Shown one piece after another: positions 1 to 12,366 of a stretch of DNA of 64,000 bases. The position numbers and the translations under genes are program-made. Within the stretch, counting starts at the first letter, position 1. Each line of letters begins with the position of its first letter. The notes beneath the pieces were generated by a model. It was not told the origin of the DNA. It searched no databases and saw only the letters and a program-made list of their open reading frames with translations. The stretch comes from Vigna angularis. Taxonomy: Eukaryota > Streptophyta > Magnoliopsida > Fabales > Fabaceae. Location: assembly GCF_016808095.1 (NCBI RefSeq), contig NC_068971.1, forward strand, positions 4,476,501-4,540,500. Reading direction: 5' to 3'.

Positions 1-196
1 ATCATTTTTTTTGTTTTCTGATCTCATACGAAATAGAAGTTATAAGAAAACTTAATTTTGCAGGCAAGATTAGAAATTAGTTGTCAAATGGATATTAAAT
101 TATATGCAAAATTGGAATATATAAAACATCTTTTATTAGAAAAATATTATTTAATTTAACAAATTTTCTTTTTTATATGGTATCAGAGTCCTTCAA
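1..196 (+). repeat. Relic retrotransposon LTR end plus primer-binding site
   Basis: An AT-rich stretch ends in TGGTATCAGAGTC at 178-190, which matches the usual initiator-Met tRNA primer-binding site of Copia and TRIM elements. The downstream leader resumes at 3498 (AGTGTATCCTAACGAG), after an inserted solo LTR. That leader resembles the one following the same primer site in the TRIM element at 21.9 kb (CCTATCCTAGCGAG). I infer a decayed Copia/TRIM-like element interrupted by the solo LTR. Its own outer boundaries are not visible. Confidence 0.4.
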
Positions 197-724
197 TGTA
201 AGACCCGTAATTTTGGGACATGGTGGGGACATGGTAGTTACCCACCTTTTTCATTATTGGAAGCAATTATTGGAGGTGCATTTACGGGGAAGCTTAGCAA
301 GGGAGGGATTCATTTTTTTTGTGGGCATGTGAGAAAGAAAGAGGGAGAGAGCAGCCAAGGGAGGAAACCTTCCTTCCTTCCATTTCCAGCCGTCCAAAGA
401 GCACCCATGGAAACTGTACCAACTTCAGAAGGGCTGAGAGGTAGATCTGGGTTGGGCATCTGGTGAGGGTGGAGTTCTTGCAGCAAGATCGGGAGAGAAA
501 GTGGAGAGCTGATGAATTTGCTAGGAGAACTAGAGCTGCATGTCTAGGAGGAGATAGATCCCAAAATTTTCAAGGAAGTCTTCAAGAGGTAAGGGGAGTT
601 TGATTTATTTCATTAATTGTTGGTATAATCTGTATTTTGATGCAAATTTGGGAAGAAGGGGTTGAAAATGGGGTTTTCTGGGTTTCTCTAGAATCTGCGC
701 GATTCTGCAGAATTCTGCAGAATG

Positions 725-2555
725 CGCGTACGTCCAATTTTAGTGAGTCAAAATTGGACGTTCGTTCCAACAGTGCTCGACCAAATAGTGGTCGGCCAAA
801 TTTATGGACGTTTGGTAATTGTTCTGAGCGTCCGTCCGAATCAGCGAACTTGGGAACGTTCGGTCTTTTAAAGCTAGCGAACATTAGCGTTCGTCCTTGG
901 TCTACAATAGTAATATTAGCGTTCGTTCAGGGCTTATTTAATACCGTTCGGTTGGAATCTAAAATTAATAGTGTTCGGTTAGGTGTGAATTTAACATTGT
1001 TCGGTTTAATCGCTCGTCCAGGATTCTAGACGTTCGTCCAAATGATTGTGAGCGTTCGTTAGCAATTGGTAATCCAGGTTCAACTTGAGCGTCCGTCCCT
1101 AAATTGGCATCCACTAGGAGTGGTCTTGGACGTTCGGTATTGAGTATTAGTGATTGGTGGCGTTCGTCCTTTATATGGATTCTTAGGAGTGATTACTGAG
1201 CGTTCGGCTTTTGAGTATTAGTGAGCGTTCGGCTTTTGATTATAGTGAGCGTTCGTCCATAAGTGTTATTTGAACGTTCGTCCTTAAGTGTTATAGTGAG
1301 CGTTCGTCCTCAAAGTGTTATTGTGAGCGTTCGTCCTTTAGTGTTATAGTGAGCGTTCGTCCTTAAGTGTTATTGTGAGCGTACGTCCATAAGTGCTATA
1401 TTGGGCGTTCGTCCATAAGGGTTATATGGGGCGTTCGTCCATAATTGTCATTTTGAGCGTTCGTCCATAATTGTTATTTTGAACGTTCGATTTCGTATGA
1501 GGCGAGCGTTAGCATTCGTCCTTCATGTTGAGTGTAACGTTCGACCTTGGTTTAATTGTGTTAGTGAGCGTTCATCCTTAAGCTGGTATTCTTAGGTTTT
1601 AATCTTGGACGTTCGGTTTTGATGTATTAGGGTACGCTCGACCTCAGTGTATTAGAGATTTTCTAGCGTTCGCGCAAATAGTGATCAGTCAAATGGAGTT
1701 CAGAAAATATGTTGGTAGTTAGCGTTCGTTCTTGGTAGTAGCGTTCGGTCTTAATCATGTTTAGGCTTAGGCATTTAGCGTTCGTCCTTGTCTGGAGAGC
1801 GTTCGTCCTGCGTTCGTCCTTGTCTGGAGAGCGTTCGGTTTAAGGGGATGAGATTGATAGCGTCCGGTCATTGATCTAAATAACGATCGCTCAATGTTGT
1901 GGTTTAGTAGCGATCGCTCAGGTGTTGGTTAGTAGTGTTCGTTCATTCGCTGGTTTAGGAGTGTTCAGTCAGTTGATGGTTTAATAAGCGTTCGTCCAAA
2001 ATTGGGCGTTCGGTTTTGATGGATTAAATAGCGTTCGGTCATAAGTTGCTTATTCTTAAGTTTGGATCATAAGCGTTCGTTCTTGGATATTAGTGAGTGT
2101 GAGCGTTCGTTTAACTTAGTATCCTCTGGTAGCATTGTTTAGCGTTCGGTCTAAGTACTCGATTATAGCGTTCGGCTGAATAGTGTTTGATCAAGTGAGA
2201 CGTTCGGTTGTAGCGTTCGGCCGATAGTGTTCGATCAGATGGCGTTCGTTTAAATAGTGATCAATATAGAACGTTCGGCCGGATTGGGTTAGGTCTCATA
2301 GCGTTCGTCCAAGTGGTGTCGGCCCTATATTGTTGAATAGCGTTCGTCCAGTAGCGTTCGTCCAATAGGGTTCGTATAATATTCAACCAAATAGCGTTCG
2401 GTCAGTTAGCGTCCGGTCAGATGGTGTTCGTTCAAATTGTGTTCGTTCAAATAGTGTTCGTTCAAATAGTGTTCGTTCAAATAGTGTTCGTCCAAATAGT
2501 GTTCGTCCAAATAGTGTTCGTCCAAATAGTGCTCGGTAAACAGGGTTCGATTCCA
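725..2555 (+). repeat. Degenerate CpG-rich array of GCGTTCG(T/G)(C/T)C motifs inside the solo LTR
   Basis: Dozens of copies of a core such as GAGCGTTCGTCC or GCGTTCGGTC are strung along 1.8 kb. Spacing is mostly irregular, but there are two regular blocks. At about 1220-1480 the unit is about 26 bp (core plus TTAAGTGTTAT-like spacer). At about 2400-2545 a 15-bp unit (AAATAGTGTTCGTCC-like) repeats. The array is strikingly rich in CpG compared with the AT-rich surroundings. The homologous LTR at 17484-19633 lacks it, so it was gained or expanded in one lineage. Open frames crossing it look like by-products of the repeat. Confidence 0.9.
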
Positions 2556-2596
2556 TGGTTATTTCTGCTCTTATTTTAAGTGTGCAATGTGTTTTG

Positions 2597-2624
2597 TATA
2601 TATATATATATATATATATATATA
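2597..2624. repeat. (TA)n microsatellite
   Basis: An uninterrupted TA dinucleotide run sits inside the solo LTR, directly after the CpG-rich array. Confidence 0.95.
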
Positions 2625-3497
2625 CCCTAAGGTAAATTCATGTGAAACGAAAATATGTAAATGCATGAGTTGTGATAAAATTACTGTGATAAATGTATTT
2701 TATTATGTTGATATGAAATTGTGCATTCGATCACGAAATGATTATTATGGGGAGATTTTTGTAGAGGTGTAATGTGAGTTGAGGAATATGAGTATGGTAT
2801 GAATCTCCTGGAGAGATTCTATCAAATTATGGTTTTAGTGTGTATGTTGATGTTGAGGGTCCCGTAGTTGAAGGTTATCCTGATACTCTAATAATCATCC
2901 AGTCTCATGTAGAGAAGGATGAATTATGTGGTGAGAGGAGCAGGAGGTCCTGGTCTATGTGCCGGTTTTGGACATAGTGAGGGGACTAACCTTGTGAGTG
3001 GTATGAATTATTTTGGAAGTGTATTTGTAAGAAGAAGTAGAAGTCATCACAAGTGCATAACCTCCAGTGACCGCTCATCAACGTATCATCCGGATGAGTG
3101 TCGAGTAGGAACTGTGGTATGATGGTATGAGGATGTTTGACATAAATTTTATATGATGTTTATATCAAAGCATTTATGCATGTTTTATAATTACGGTGTT
3201 GCATGTTAGTTCAACCTTACTTGTTTGTTTGTGCCGGAAAATTATATTTTTGCGATGATCGTATAACGTATTTGTTATACGGGAGCAGAGGAAGGATTGT
3301 CGCATGATCTGGTGTAGATGAAGGAAGATTTGGAAGAACAGATTAGAGGGATTCAATGATATCTTTGCAGTCAACTATGAGCTTAAAACTTATGTATAGA
3401 TTTAAGTTTGAGGTTACATGGTGTTAATGTAATTGTATTATTACAATATTTTAAAATTTAAATTTTAAAGGGAGAATTTTTGGGATGTTACATTCAA

Positions 3498-5365
3498 AGT
3501 GTATCCTAACGAGATCTGCTCTTTGTTAAGTCTATTGTGTCACTCGTTATTGAAAAAATTATTATTTAGTGAAATTATAGTGTCACTCGTTATCAAATTA
3601 CTATTAAACTACCTATTAATGTCTAGCCCTACACTCTTGATGTATATGCTTTAATATAACGAATGTGTATTAGATATTTTACATCAACTAAAATAAGACG
3701 AGTTTACAATTTTGAATGTATCTCACCTTATAAACTTGTTTTATAAAACTCAAAATTACTGTTTACTTCTTTATATAAATTTATATTTAAACATAATAAT
3801 TAGGTCCTAAAATTATTGTTGTGAAATTATTTGGGTATTAGATATTCTTTAAGCAAATAAAAAGTAAATATCCAATTATTTCCGTTAATTTTATTTTTCT
3901 AATTTTGAGGATGCTACACACTAACAACAAAAATCATGTAATAATAAAAGTGTTGAAAAGTCTGTACCTAAGAAAGCGGAAGAAGTAAGAACTTTATAGT
4001 TTTGATTTTTAGTATAGTGGTAAATTTCTTTTATGATTTGAGTTTTAAGTTATATTATGATTTTGACAAAATAACCAAACACTTGAAGTTTTTTGCACTA
4101 TTGCATGTCAATGTCATTATAAATTGGAAATCTATCAGGATTTATAAATATATCACAGTAAAAAATTGACAAAAAATAAGTAAAGACAGGACAATCATAG
4201 ATAGAAATTGAAGTGCAAGTCTTACCCACATTTTACTTCAAAATAAAAAATTGGTATAATAGGAGATCATGATTTCCAACCATTTATAAAACGTCACAAA
4301 TCAAATACATTAAAATTACAGCATAGTTATTACACAAAAACCAACACAACTTTTTAGGTTTTTGAGCCCTTGACATAGGTGAAAGAACTTGAACTTGCAT
4401 AAATATGATGCTTGAAATTTGACAGCAAATATGAACACTAATTAAAAAAAAAAAAAACTAAACTACAAAATCTATTCTATGAACCATGAAGAGATCAATG
4501 GCTGCAGCTCAAATACAGAGAACAAGCTTGGTATATACCAGCAATTATATATTGCTAATTAAAATCTAAATTTTATCCAACTACATGTTTTGAATAATTT
4601 ATTTAAATAGGTGTATCTCTGTATTAAAAACAATAACTTCAATTATAAATTTGTTTCACACTCCTCTTCACTATCTTTTTTACCATTTCAATTGTAAAAT
4701 GATCTAAATTTCAATTATAATTTTTTTACCATTTTTTTAGTACACACATACACACGCATCGGTGGGAAAAAACTAGCACACCCAATCTTATTGTTTAAGC
4801 GGTCTCTACTTTTCAATTAAGAAATTAATTATAATTGTACAATGCAATCTTTAAATTTACTTATGGAAATTCAAATATATACATAGATTTTACACAACCA
4901 ATCAAGATTAAAATAATTTAAGTATATTAACATTTCAAGTTGGTTTTTTAGAACCCCCCATTTATTTAACTTCAAAAATGATTGATTCAATAGTTTTTGT
5001 GGTGCATACTAGTAAATAAAATTATAATTCTTCAAACATTAATTTTAGTATTTTTTATAGATGAAGAACTTTCCCAATAACATCTATTGAATTTTTTAAC
5101 AAACTCAATTTAAATTATTTAACTAAATTAACATACAAGTTTACCCAATAATAACTATTTTTTTCTAAAAATAGAGAGATAAAATTGGACTTCCTACGTT
5201 CTCGTTTCAATAACTGGAACTTTAATTACTAATTAATATGATTACCCAAGAAGCATTAATTCAAAAAGTAAGATCTCATGGAAAGATCCACTTTACATAA
5301 GATAAACAAGTTTTTTTTTTCTTTTCAGTAAGACATCCAGTACAGTATAATAATAATAACAAAAC
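3498..5365. other. AT-rich intergenic stretch
   Basis: The first 60 or so bases look like the continuation of the relic retrotransposon leader that ends at 196. The rest is AT-rich with poly(A) and poly(T) runs and short open frames only. I see no coding sequence, RNA gene or clear repeat boundary here. Confidence 0.6.

Positions 5366-5425
<60 letters not shown>
5366..5425. repeat. (AAT)n microsatellite
   Basis: An uninterrupted trinucleotide run lies about 130 bp beyond the MYB stop codon (on the gene's 3' side). On the minus strand it can be read as a poly-leucine frame, which is an artefact. Confidence 0.95.
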
Positions 5426-5426
<1 letters not shown>

Positions 5427-5553
5427 TCAATAAATATACACTTTTAGCACCAAAGGCTTGAAAAACATCTCGGTAGAGCCAAAGGGTGATCGATGCTGGT
5501 GTTAACATGTGAATTAAAAAAATCAAGTTTTGAATGTTACAGAATGAACCAAT

Positions 5554-6860
5554 TTAGAAAAACTTGGCATCACCACAACCAACTTTCTCTTGGCAAGCAG
5601 CCTCATCAAGAAGCCATTTCTCAAGCAAAGAGAAGGGCATTATTTCACCAATATCAGGCTTGTTTTCTTCGGGAGAAAACGACTGAGACAATTCATCAGA
5701 GTTTGAGGACTCCAAAGACTGATGAAACTCAAACAGGGATTCAAAACTCTCAGACAATTCAACACTGTTGGGTCCCTTTGCATCACTAGAAGCAGTATCA
5801 GCACCAGCTGCGACTAAGTTGTTGAAGGAGTTCTGAGTCACAGATGAGTTAGTTCTTGAGGACTTTGGAGGGTTTTTCATCCAACCCTTCAACATACGAG
5901 CTATGTTCTCAGCACTCGAAGCATAGCACAATGATTGAGGTGGTTTGGTGGAAGAGAAGGAACTGCTACTATCAGAAGGGTTTGAGTTTGATCCAGATAA
6001 ACAAGATGGCTTCTCTGGGGAAAGAGCTTCACTGAGAGCTCTCTTTGCCATTTGGATATCAGTTTGGAGCCTTCTTTCCCACTGGCCCCTAGGAATTTGC
6101 CTTGATCCTGAAAACGAATCTCCCAAGCTACCTTCACTACCTGTTTGCAACTTTTTCAACTTCTTTCTTAAATGGGTGTTCCAATAGTTCTTTATGTCAT
6201 TATCCGTTCTCTGTGGAAGGTATGAAGCTATTGCAGCCCATCTGTAACATAGCCAATGTGTTCCAGTTAAGTTAAGATTGTGGATCCAAAGAACTTCCCA
6301 AATCAAAATACTCAAAACAATTCAAAATAAACAAATCTTCAAAACTCAATGTTTTTATAAGCTGAAGATTTGAACTAAGTAGGTGCTTGGAATCAATTTA
6401 CCTGTTCCCTAAAAGATCTTGAAGGTGGATAATCATCTTCTCCTCTTGTTCTGTGAAGTTACCACGTTTGATTCCTGGCCGCAGGTAATTTGTCCATCTA
6501 AGTCTACAACTCTTACTGCATCTTGACAACCCTGAACAAAATCCCAAAACCAAAGAAACCAGTTCAGATCTGAGTTAAGAAATTATATAGAACAACAAAA
6601 CCAAATGACCAATACTTAGATCACAGTTCTATTTGAACAAAAAAAAATTTCTAAATGATGATCTAATAACCCCAAGAACAACCAATACAAAAAATGATGA
6701 AACTGAATGGAGGGCAAAGTAATCAACCTGTCTTGGTAGGAACTGTCCTCCAATTGCCAGGACCATGCTCCTGTATATAAGACACCAAAATGATGTCTTC
6801 TTCAGGAGTCCAAGGCCCTTTCTTGACTCCTTCTTTGTCACAACAAGGTGGTCTTCCCAT
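5554..6860 (-). CDS. R2R3-MYB transcription factor, subgroup 1 (MYB30/MYB94/MYB96/MYB306 type)
   Basis: This is a three-exon gene: 6860-6728 (133 bp), 6531-6402 (130 bp) and 6241-5554, with GT-AG introns 6727-6532 and 6401-6242, encoding 316 aa. The 133/130-bp first exons are the classical R2R3-MYB layout. It starts [10 protein letters not shown]2 carries Trp17, 37 and 57; R3 has Phe70, Trp89 and Trp108, with [14 protein letters not shown] after it. The C-terminal half has the subgroup-1 signatures [31 protein letters not shown] and a terminal [12 protein letters not shown] activation-type segment. Family members are nuclear DNA-binding regulators of cuticular wax, very-long-chain lipid, drought/ABA or stomatal responses. 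The QTDI-type middle motif favours the MYB30/94/96 branch over MYB60. No disruption is seen; the exact orthologue is not assigned. Confidence 0.93.
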
Positions 6861-7072
6861 GTTTCCTTCCTGTCTCTCTCTTTTATTTCACCGCCTTTAT
6901 GCTTGTCTTTCTAATTTTCTATAGCCTCTTGAACTCTAAAGGAAAATAGGTCGTTTTCCTTTCTTTCTCTAACGTCTGAGGTGGTAATATCTTTCTTCTT
7001 ATTTCTCTATCCCTACCTCTTTACTTGATAGGATCTAAAGCATATGTCCAAGCCAAACCTTTGCTTGATGTA

Positions 7073-7080
7073 CATTTATA
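7073..7080 (-). promoter_or_regulatory. Candidate TATA box of the MYB gene
   Basis: Minus-strand TATAAATG lies about 210 bp upstream of the MYB start codon, giving a 5' UTR of roughly 180 bases if used. The call rests on position and sequence alone. Confidence 0.35.
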
Positions 7081-8588
7081 GCTAAAATGAGAGGGTTAAA
7101 AGGTATGGTGAGAGGGTGTGAGAAGCTGACTTAAACTAGTAAACGAGGAAGCCAAGTCAAAAGTTGACAGCAAGAGCATTAACTGAAGGAGTAAGGCCAA
7201 ATTATTCACTTCATAGCTGGGGCAATACCTCTATGTGGTGTACCTCTCAAAACCGCGTGGCATTCAATGTAGCTGCACTGGGAAACCTCAATTATCTCAG
7301 CTTTAAAAGTCCATAAACCCCAGCAGACATTAAATGTTAATATGAGATAAAGCTGACTTTTGCAAAACCTAATAAGCTATCACCATTTATGTCTTCTTCA
7401 CTTCCTCCTCATCTCAATGAACCACCCCTTTCTTCTTTTACAAACTTATCTCTAAATTTACAAATTGCATTTATATTTCAATTATACTTTCATATTTTCG
7501 ACAGTCGCTGTAACTAACAAGAGATATATATACATTGTCTCTATGCTTAAGTGGAAAAGTGAGTTGTACAACAAGGGGATTTTGTGTTAGGGCAATGAAC
7601 ATTATAAGCCGCTAGAGTACTTTGTTTCTAGATAAGTTGTACGTTTATTATCTTATTCCAGAAATTTAATGCATGTTTTGAAAACAATACAACAACTAGG
7701 GTTAAAAGGTTGGATACAATAAACAAAAAAAATATACTTTAATACACTTTTAATTAGTATCATTTACACATTATTTCTTTTTCTTCATTCTACTATTGCT
7801 CTACAATAAAAGCTTGTTTAAATATAGTTGGTATTTATTTAAAAGAATAATTAAAGCAAGTCTAGTTTCTTATTTATCATATGCTTTCAGTTATAATATT
7901 TTAACTTATTTTTTAAATTATCACTTAATCTGTTAATCCTGATTTCATTTTTAAAAAATTAGATAGATGTCACATATCCTTAAATATGCTAATGGACAAA
8001 CACTTAGATGAATAAAATTCTGTTTTAATAAATTTTAAAATATGAAAATTAAATTCATGATTATTCAATACATGAAGGGGGAAGAAAATAAATTAGTTTA
8101 AATGACTTTTATAATAATTTATTTAAAAATATCTATTTTATAAATTAAAAAAGATTTTCTAACAGGGCATAAATTTTTGTTCCAATTAGTTCATACATTT
8201 ACTTCTTACAATACTTCTTAATAATCAAAATCAAAATCCAAATAACTTAGTATGTATAACCTGACCTAATATAAGTTAAAGCATAAATCAATGTCAAATT
8301 ATCTAAGTTATTCCGTCACTAATTACATGAAATAGCTTATTTCTCATGAAAAATCATATTAATTGTAAAATACGAAATGGTAAAATGACTTGATGTTTGC
8401 GTAATCATTCACAACTAAGGTGTTTGAAAATGAGACATCATCAAACAGGAAGGACACGAGTTATTGAGAGGAGACAAATACTGATGACTTCTTCAAAAGT
8501 CCAGATTCAAACATGCTACTTCAAAATATGTTGAGATTTTATCCTGAGAGAAAATTCACTCAAAAGCCTGAACTTCGTTTATTACTGA

Positions 8589-8591
<3 letters not shown>
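7081..8591. other. MYB upstream region and AT-rich intergenic DNA
   Basis: The first few hundred bases should hold MYB promoter elements. Beyond about 7.5 kb the sequence is AT-rich with no gene, RNA gene or bounded repeat that I can support. Confidence 0.5.

Positions 8592-8656
<65 letters not shown>
8592..8656. repeat. (AT)n microsatellite
   Basis: A pure AT dinucleotide run of about 65 bp. Confidence 0.95.
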
Positions 8657-8660
<4 letters not shown>

Positions 8661-11600
8661 ATCAATCTGCACGCTATGAGGTAGCTTTTAAAAGTGTTAC
8701 AATACTGATACAAGCTAATTATAGTACAAATACCAAACAAATGTATTAAGGTTGAAATTCAGAACACTGAAGTAGTCCTCATAAATTAATGATCAATAAA
8801 GCCATCAGAAACTTGAAAGGGTCAAGATCTGTGTATGCATGGCTAAACAATTGATTGAATTCATCATCTTGTATAAGGTATACAGTAGTGGGATGATGCA
8901 TGGATGTGGAGTGCAAAGAAGTATGGGTCATGATCAGTGATGGAAATAAAGCAAAGTCATCTCAAACTGTGTATACTTTGAAAATATGTTAATAATAAAT
9001 TCCATAAATGACATTTGAGAGAGTTGGCACCCATACTAAGGCCCACTTCCCACTTCCTTAGAATATGCTACAGGTGCTCCTCATATGAGGGTAATGTGAG
9101 GGGTCAGAAAGCCTCCAAGTGTTTAACTTTCTAGAATCCCCCATTGCAACTTGGAACAAAACAAGCTGCCGCAGTTAGTTTTCAAGGTTAACATTTCAGC
9201 ACGTATATTTTTTTTCTTGGCTGATTTAAAATACAATGTATGTCTAGAATAAAATCAGTTTTCATGACACAGATACAGGAATCAACCATGTTTCAAGAGC
9301 TACAAGATTGACTTAGAGATAAAGTTGGAAATGGTGAGAGAACTCTCTCCAGTAACAAATATTAATAACTAATATGGTCTGATTGTAGTGTTACTCCAAA
9401 GTCGATCTAGTCTTTAACCTAGGTAATAAATGAGAAGTTAATAACTAATTAAGATATGACAATAAACGTTAATTAAATAGAGAAATTTGATAAACATTAA
9501 AAAAATAAAAAGGAGAATCCAAAGGATTAAAGATGAACATAAAAGAGAATCATGAGAGGAGGTTGACATAACACTTTGAATGTTTTAACTGATCGGACTT
9601 TAGTCTTTTTGGCTAGAACATTTTGGTGCCCTAAGTAAAACACTTCTTGATGTCCAAATTAAGGTACTTTTCTTTTCTTAGATATCGAAAATACCCAAAC
9701 GACTCTTGGCCAAATCAAATCATTAGAAGTGAGTGTTATAAGGTCAATTGATAAAGGAATGTTTTTTTTACATTTTATAGCCTTTTTAATCCTTTAGACT
9801 AAAGGCTAGGGGACTATATGTAGTTAGGTCCAAGGCCGATTTAGTTCTTAATTGCCTAAAATCAATCTAATTTTTAACTGTTAAAATGGATAAGTTGTTA
9901 AGGTTCAAGATTGATCTAATCTTTAACCTAATGGTAGTAGGATGATTATGACATAAATATGAAATTATAAACAATGAATTTAAAGTTGATAACTCATAAA
10001 TAATAAGACATGGAAAAAAACATAAATTAAATAAATTTGATAAAGAAGAAGGACAAAATACTTTAGAATAATATGATGAATCGGAGTCGATCCTTTTAGC
10101 TAGAACAAAGATGAAAAAGAAACCAGTTATTTTCAAGGCTAGTAAGTTTACTTAGGGCAACTTAATCGAAGGTAAGACATACATTAGCCGCAAGTTTATT
10201 TAACCTGAGAACAATTATTAAAAGCTTGGACATGTTGCGCGGAATTACTCATGCCATTCAACACAATATTATAATCACAGATAAGTATAATACAAATAAA
10301 TAAATAAATGACCATTAATATTTTGTATTTTTGAGTATTCTTTTGTGGTTCAGCGAGATTAGACTTTTTGGAGTTGATCATCATTGCAGTACTACTGTGA
10401 AACATTAATTCATGTTTCAATGGACTAGAAAAAAGTAATAATTAGATAAAATAAATCTAAAGAATTTTCTTTTATATGGTAAAATATACCATGTTCAATA
10501 AGAAAAGTGGACCCTTTAATCTATTATATTTGTTATATTGGGTAAGAGATTCATTAGTTATATTTAAATTTTCTAGGTCAAATATTTATTATTTAAATAT
10601 GTTAGAATAATTATTTATGTTAGTATTAAATATATGACTAATGATATAATTATTATGAAAAATTGTTGAATAGACATTTAAAATAATAATATAATTTGGG
10701 GAGGAATCGAATTAAAATTATTAAAATCTCAAATGATTAAACAATTATAAAATGAGTTATGGTTTTTATGTCTAGAAAATGTTACATTATTAAATAAGGA
10801 TTTTGTTTTACTTTCATCCCTTAAGGAGAGATAACAAAAGTGGTAGCTAAGGTCTTTCATTTTTGGAAGATCACATGTACGCGGTTATACATCATCATCT
10901 ACACTTTTCCTAATTGCAAACTTAGGTATGCTTCCATATTATTTTCATTAATGATTAATATATGATTGTAATATACATTTTAGATCTCTATAAAAACTAG
11001 TGGTTTGAAACAATTATTATACGTTAGAAATTCACTTCAAGATTGAGATTAAATTGAATACAATAAAACATAATTAACTTAAATTTACCTACTAAAAGAA
11101 ATTACACATTTAACATATAGGTGAAAAATTTAGCATCGATCAAGCCGATGCTAATATTTTTTACAAAATTTGTTGCCTTGGTTGACGTTATTAATAGTAC
11201 AATTGAAAAAAAAAAAATCTACAATACCTTCATTTAAACAAATATAAATATAAAAATAGAAAAAAAAATGTAATGGATGAAAGAGATGAAAGTGTATAAG
11301 TGAGATGAATGTAGATAAAAGAAATGTATATGAAAGAAGGAGATAAAATGTGGATGGAGGAGTAAAGGAAAAGGATATCGATGAAGGAGGAAATAAAATG
11401 TAGATGAATGTTAGTGGAGGAAGAAGAGGATTGTGGATGAATGAGATTAATGTAGATGAAAGATATGAGTGGGAATGAAATATGCATGTCAAATGCTTTA
11501 TGAATATAAATGAGAAAAATGAATGTAATGAAATTTATATAAAAAGTGAGAAAACAATTACGAATAAAGATATTTATCATCTTTAAATGTAATTTATGAT

Positions 11601-11866
11601 TCATATTTAATATTAAAAAAATGCATACAGATTGATAATTTATAATTTAGCAATGACTTAGTCAATTCTAATTTAAATAAATATAAATATTAAAAATAAA
11701 TAAAGTTGTTTTCTATTAAATTCATGTTAAGTTTATTTTTAATTATAGTTAGTGTTCACTAAACCGAAACTAATTTAATAAAATATTAAAAATAAATAAG
11801 TTTAGCGATTGCTAAGTAAATGTGAAACATATTTATTTAAATTTTTTTACATGTTTAGTTTTGACT
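8657..11866. other. Intergenic stretch with a diverged internal duplication
   Basis: No gene is seen. Two decayed, similarly ordered segments occur at about 9395-9620 and 9900-10110. Both have a GATCTA(G/A)TCTTTAACCTA-like start, then GACATAA, and a GGCTAGAACA / AGCTAGAACA end. They look like old copies of one repeat. A short palindrome, TTAGCATCG...CGATGCTAA, lies at about 11130-11152. A purine-rich GATGAA/GGAG stretch at 11270-11480 has no coding features. Confidence 0.45.
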
Positions 11867-12366
11867 AGAGCTGTCAAAATGGGTCACAACTGCGGGTCAA
11901 TCTGGCCCACCACGGGTTCGGGTCGGGTTGAGTTTGAAAAAATTGTATTTTTTTATGCGGGTCAGATTTCAACTCGGCTCATTTAAATCCGGCTTATGCG
12001 GGTTGAACCCGTGGTGGGCCGGGTTGGCCCACCAACCTACCTACCTAATTTTATTTTATTAAAATTTAATTTTAATTTTATAAAAAAATATTTATTATTA
12101 TTTTTTGCTTGAAAAAATTATTTAAATTCCTTATTTTCAAAATTAATTAAACACCTATGTTGGGAGTGAAATTTGAGAGTAAAATTTTTTTATATTTGAA
12201 TTATAGAAAGTTTGTAATATTTTTTTATTTAAAAAAAATTGTAATTAAGTGAGCCCGTGAACCAACCCATTTATCCACCAATCTGTGGTGGGTCGGGTTG
12301 GGTTTGAATTTTTCTAACTCGCTAATAAATGAGCCGAGTTGGATGAACTCACTAAGTGAACGTCAA
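11867..12366. mobile_element. hAT-like non-autonomous element fragment
   Basis: A patch rich in CGGGT/CCCGC-type words begins TAGAGCTGTCAAAATGGG, the usual end of a widespread class of short plant hAT-like repeats. Inside are mutually inverted blocks such as GGCCCACCACGGGTTCGGG and CCCGTGGTGGGCCGGGTTGG, then a similar block at 12240-12310 after an AT-rich core. The expected mirrored right terminus (TTTTGACAGCTCTA) is missing, so the copy seems truncated near 12366. No 8-bp duplication could be assigned. Confidence 0.5.

Larger units (their letters stand above)
197..3492 (+). mobile_element. Solo LTR of a Tekay-type Ty3/gypsy element
   Basis: The LTR begins TGTAAGACCCGT and ends GGGATGTTACA, so it has TG...CA termini. 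It is flanked by a perfect 5-bp target-site duplication, TTCAA (192-196 and 3493-3497). No internal gag-pol lies between, so this is a solo LTR left by LTR-LTR recombination. The last part (about 2770-3380) is closely similar to 18650-19400 in the second solo LTR, and it shares short blocks with the minus-strand LTR at 58051-60837, which is physically attached to a Tekay-type pol. At 3.3 kb it is long for an LTR, and most of the excess is the CpG-rich array annotated separately. Confidence 0.85.

Noticed and set aside
1200..2545. CRISPR-like regular repeat-spacer appearance of the GCGTTCGTCC array
   Set aside because: Spacing is irregular, spacers are degenerate copies of each other, and the DNA is a eukaryotic LTR.
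5293..5526. Poly-leucine open frame
   Set aside because: It is a translation of the (AAT)n microsatellite.
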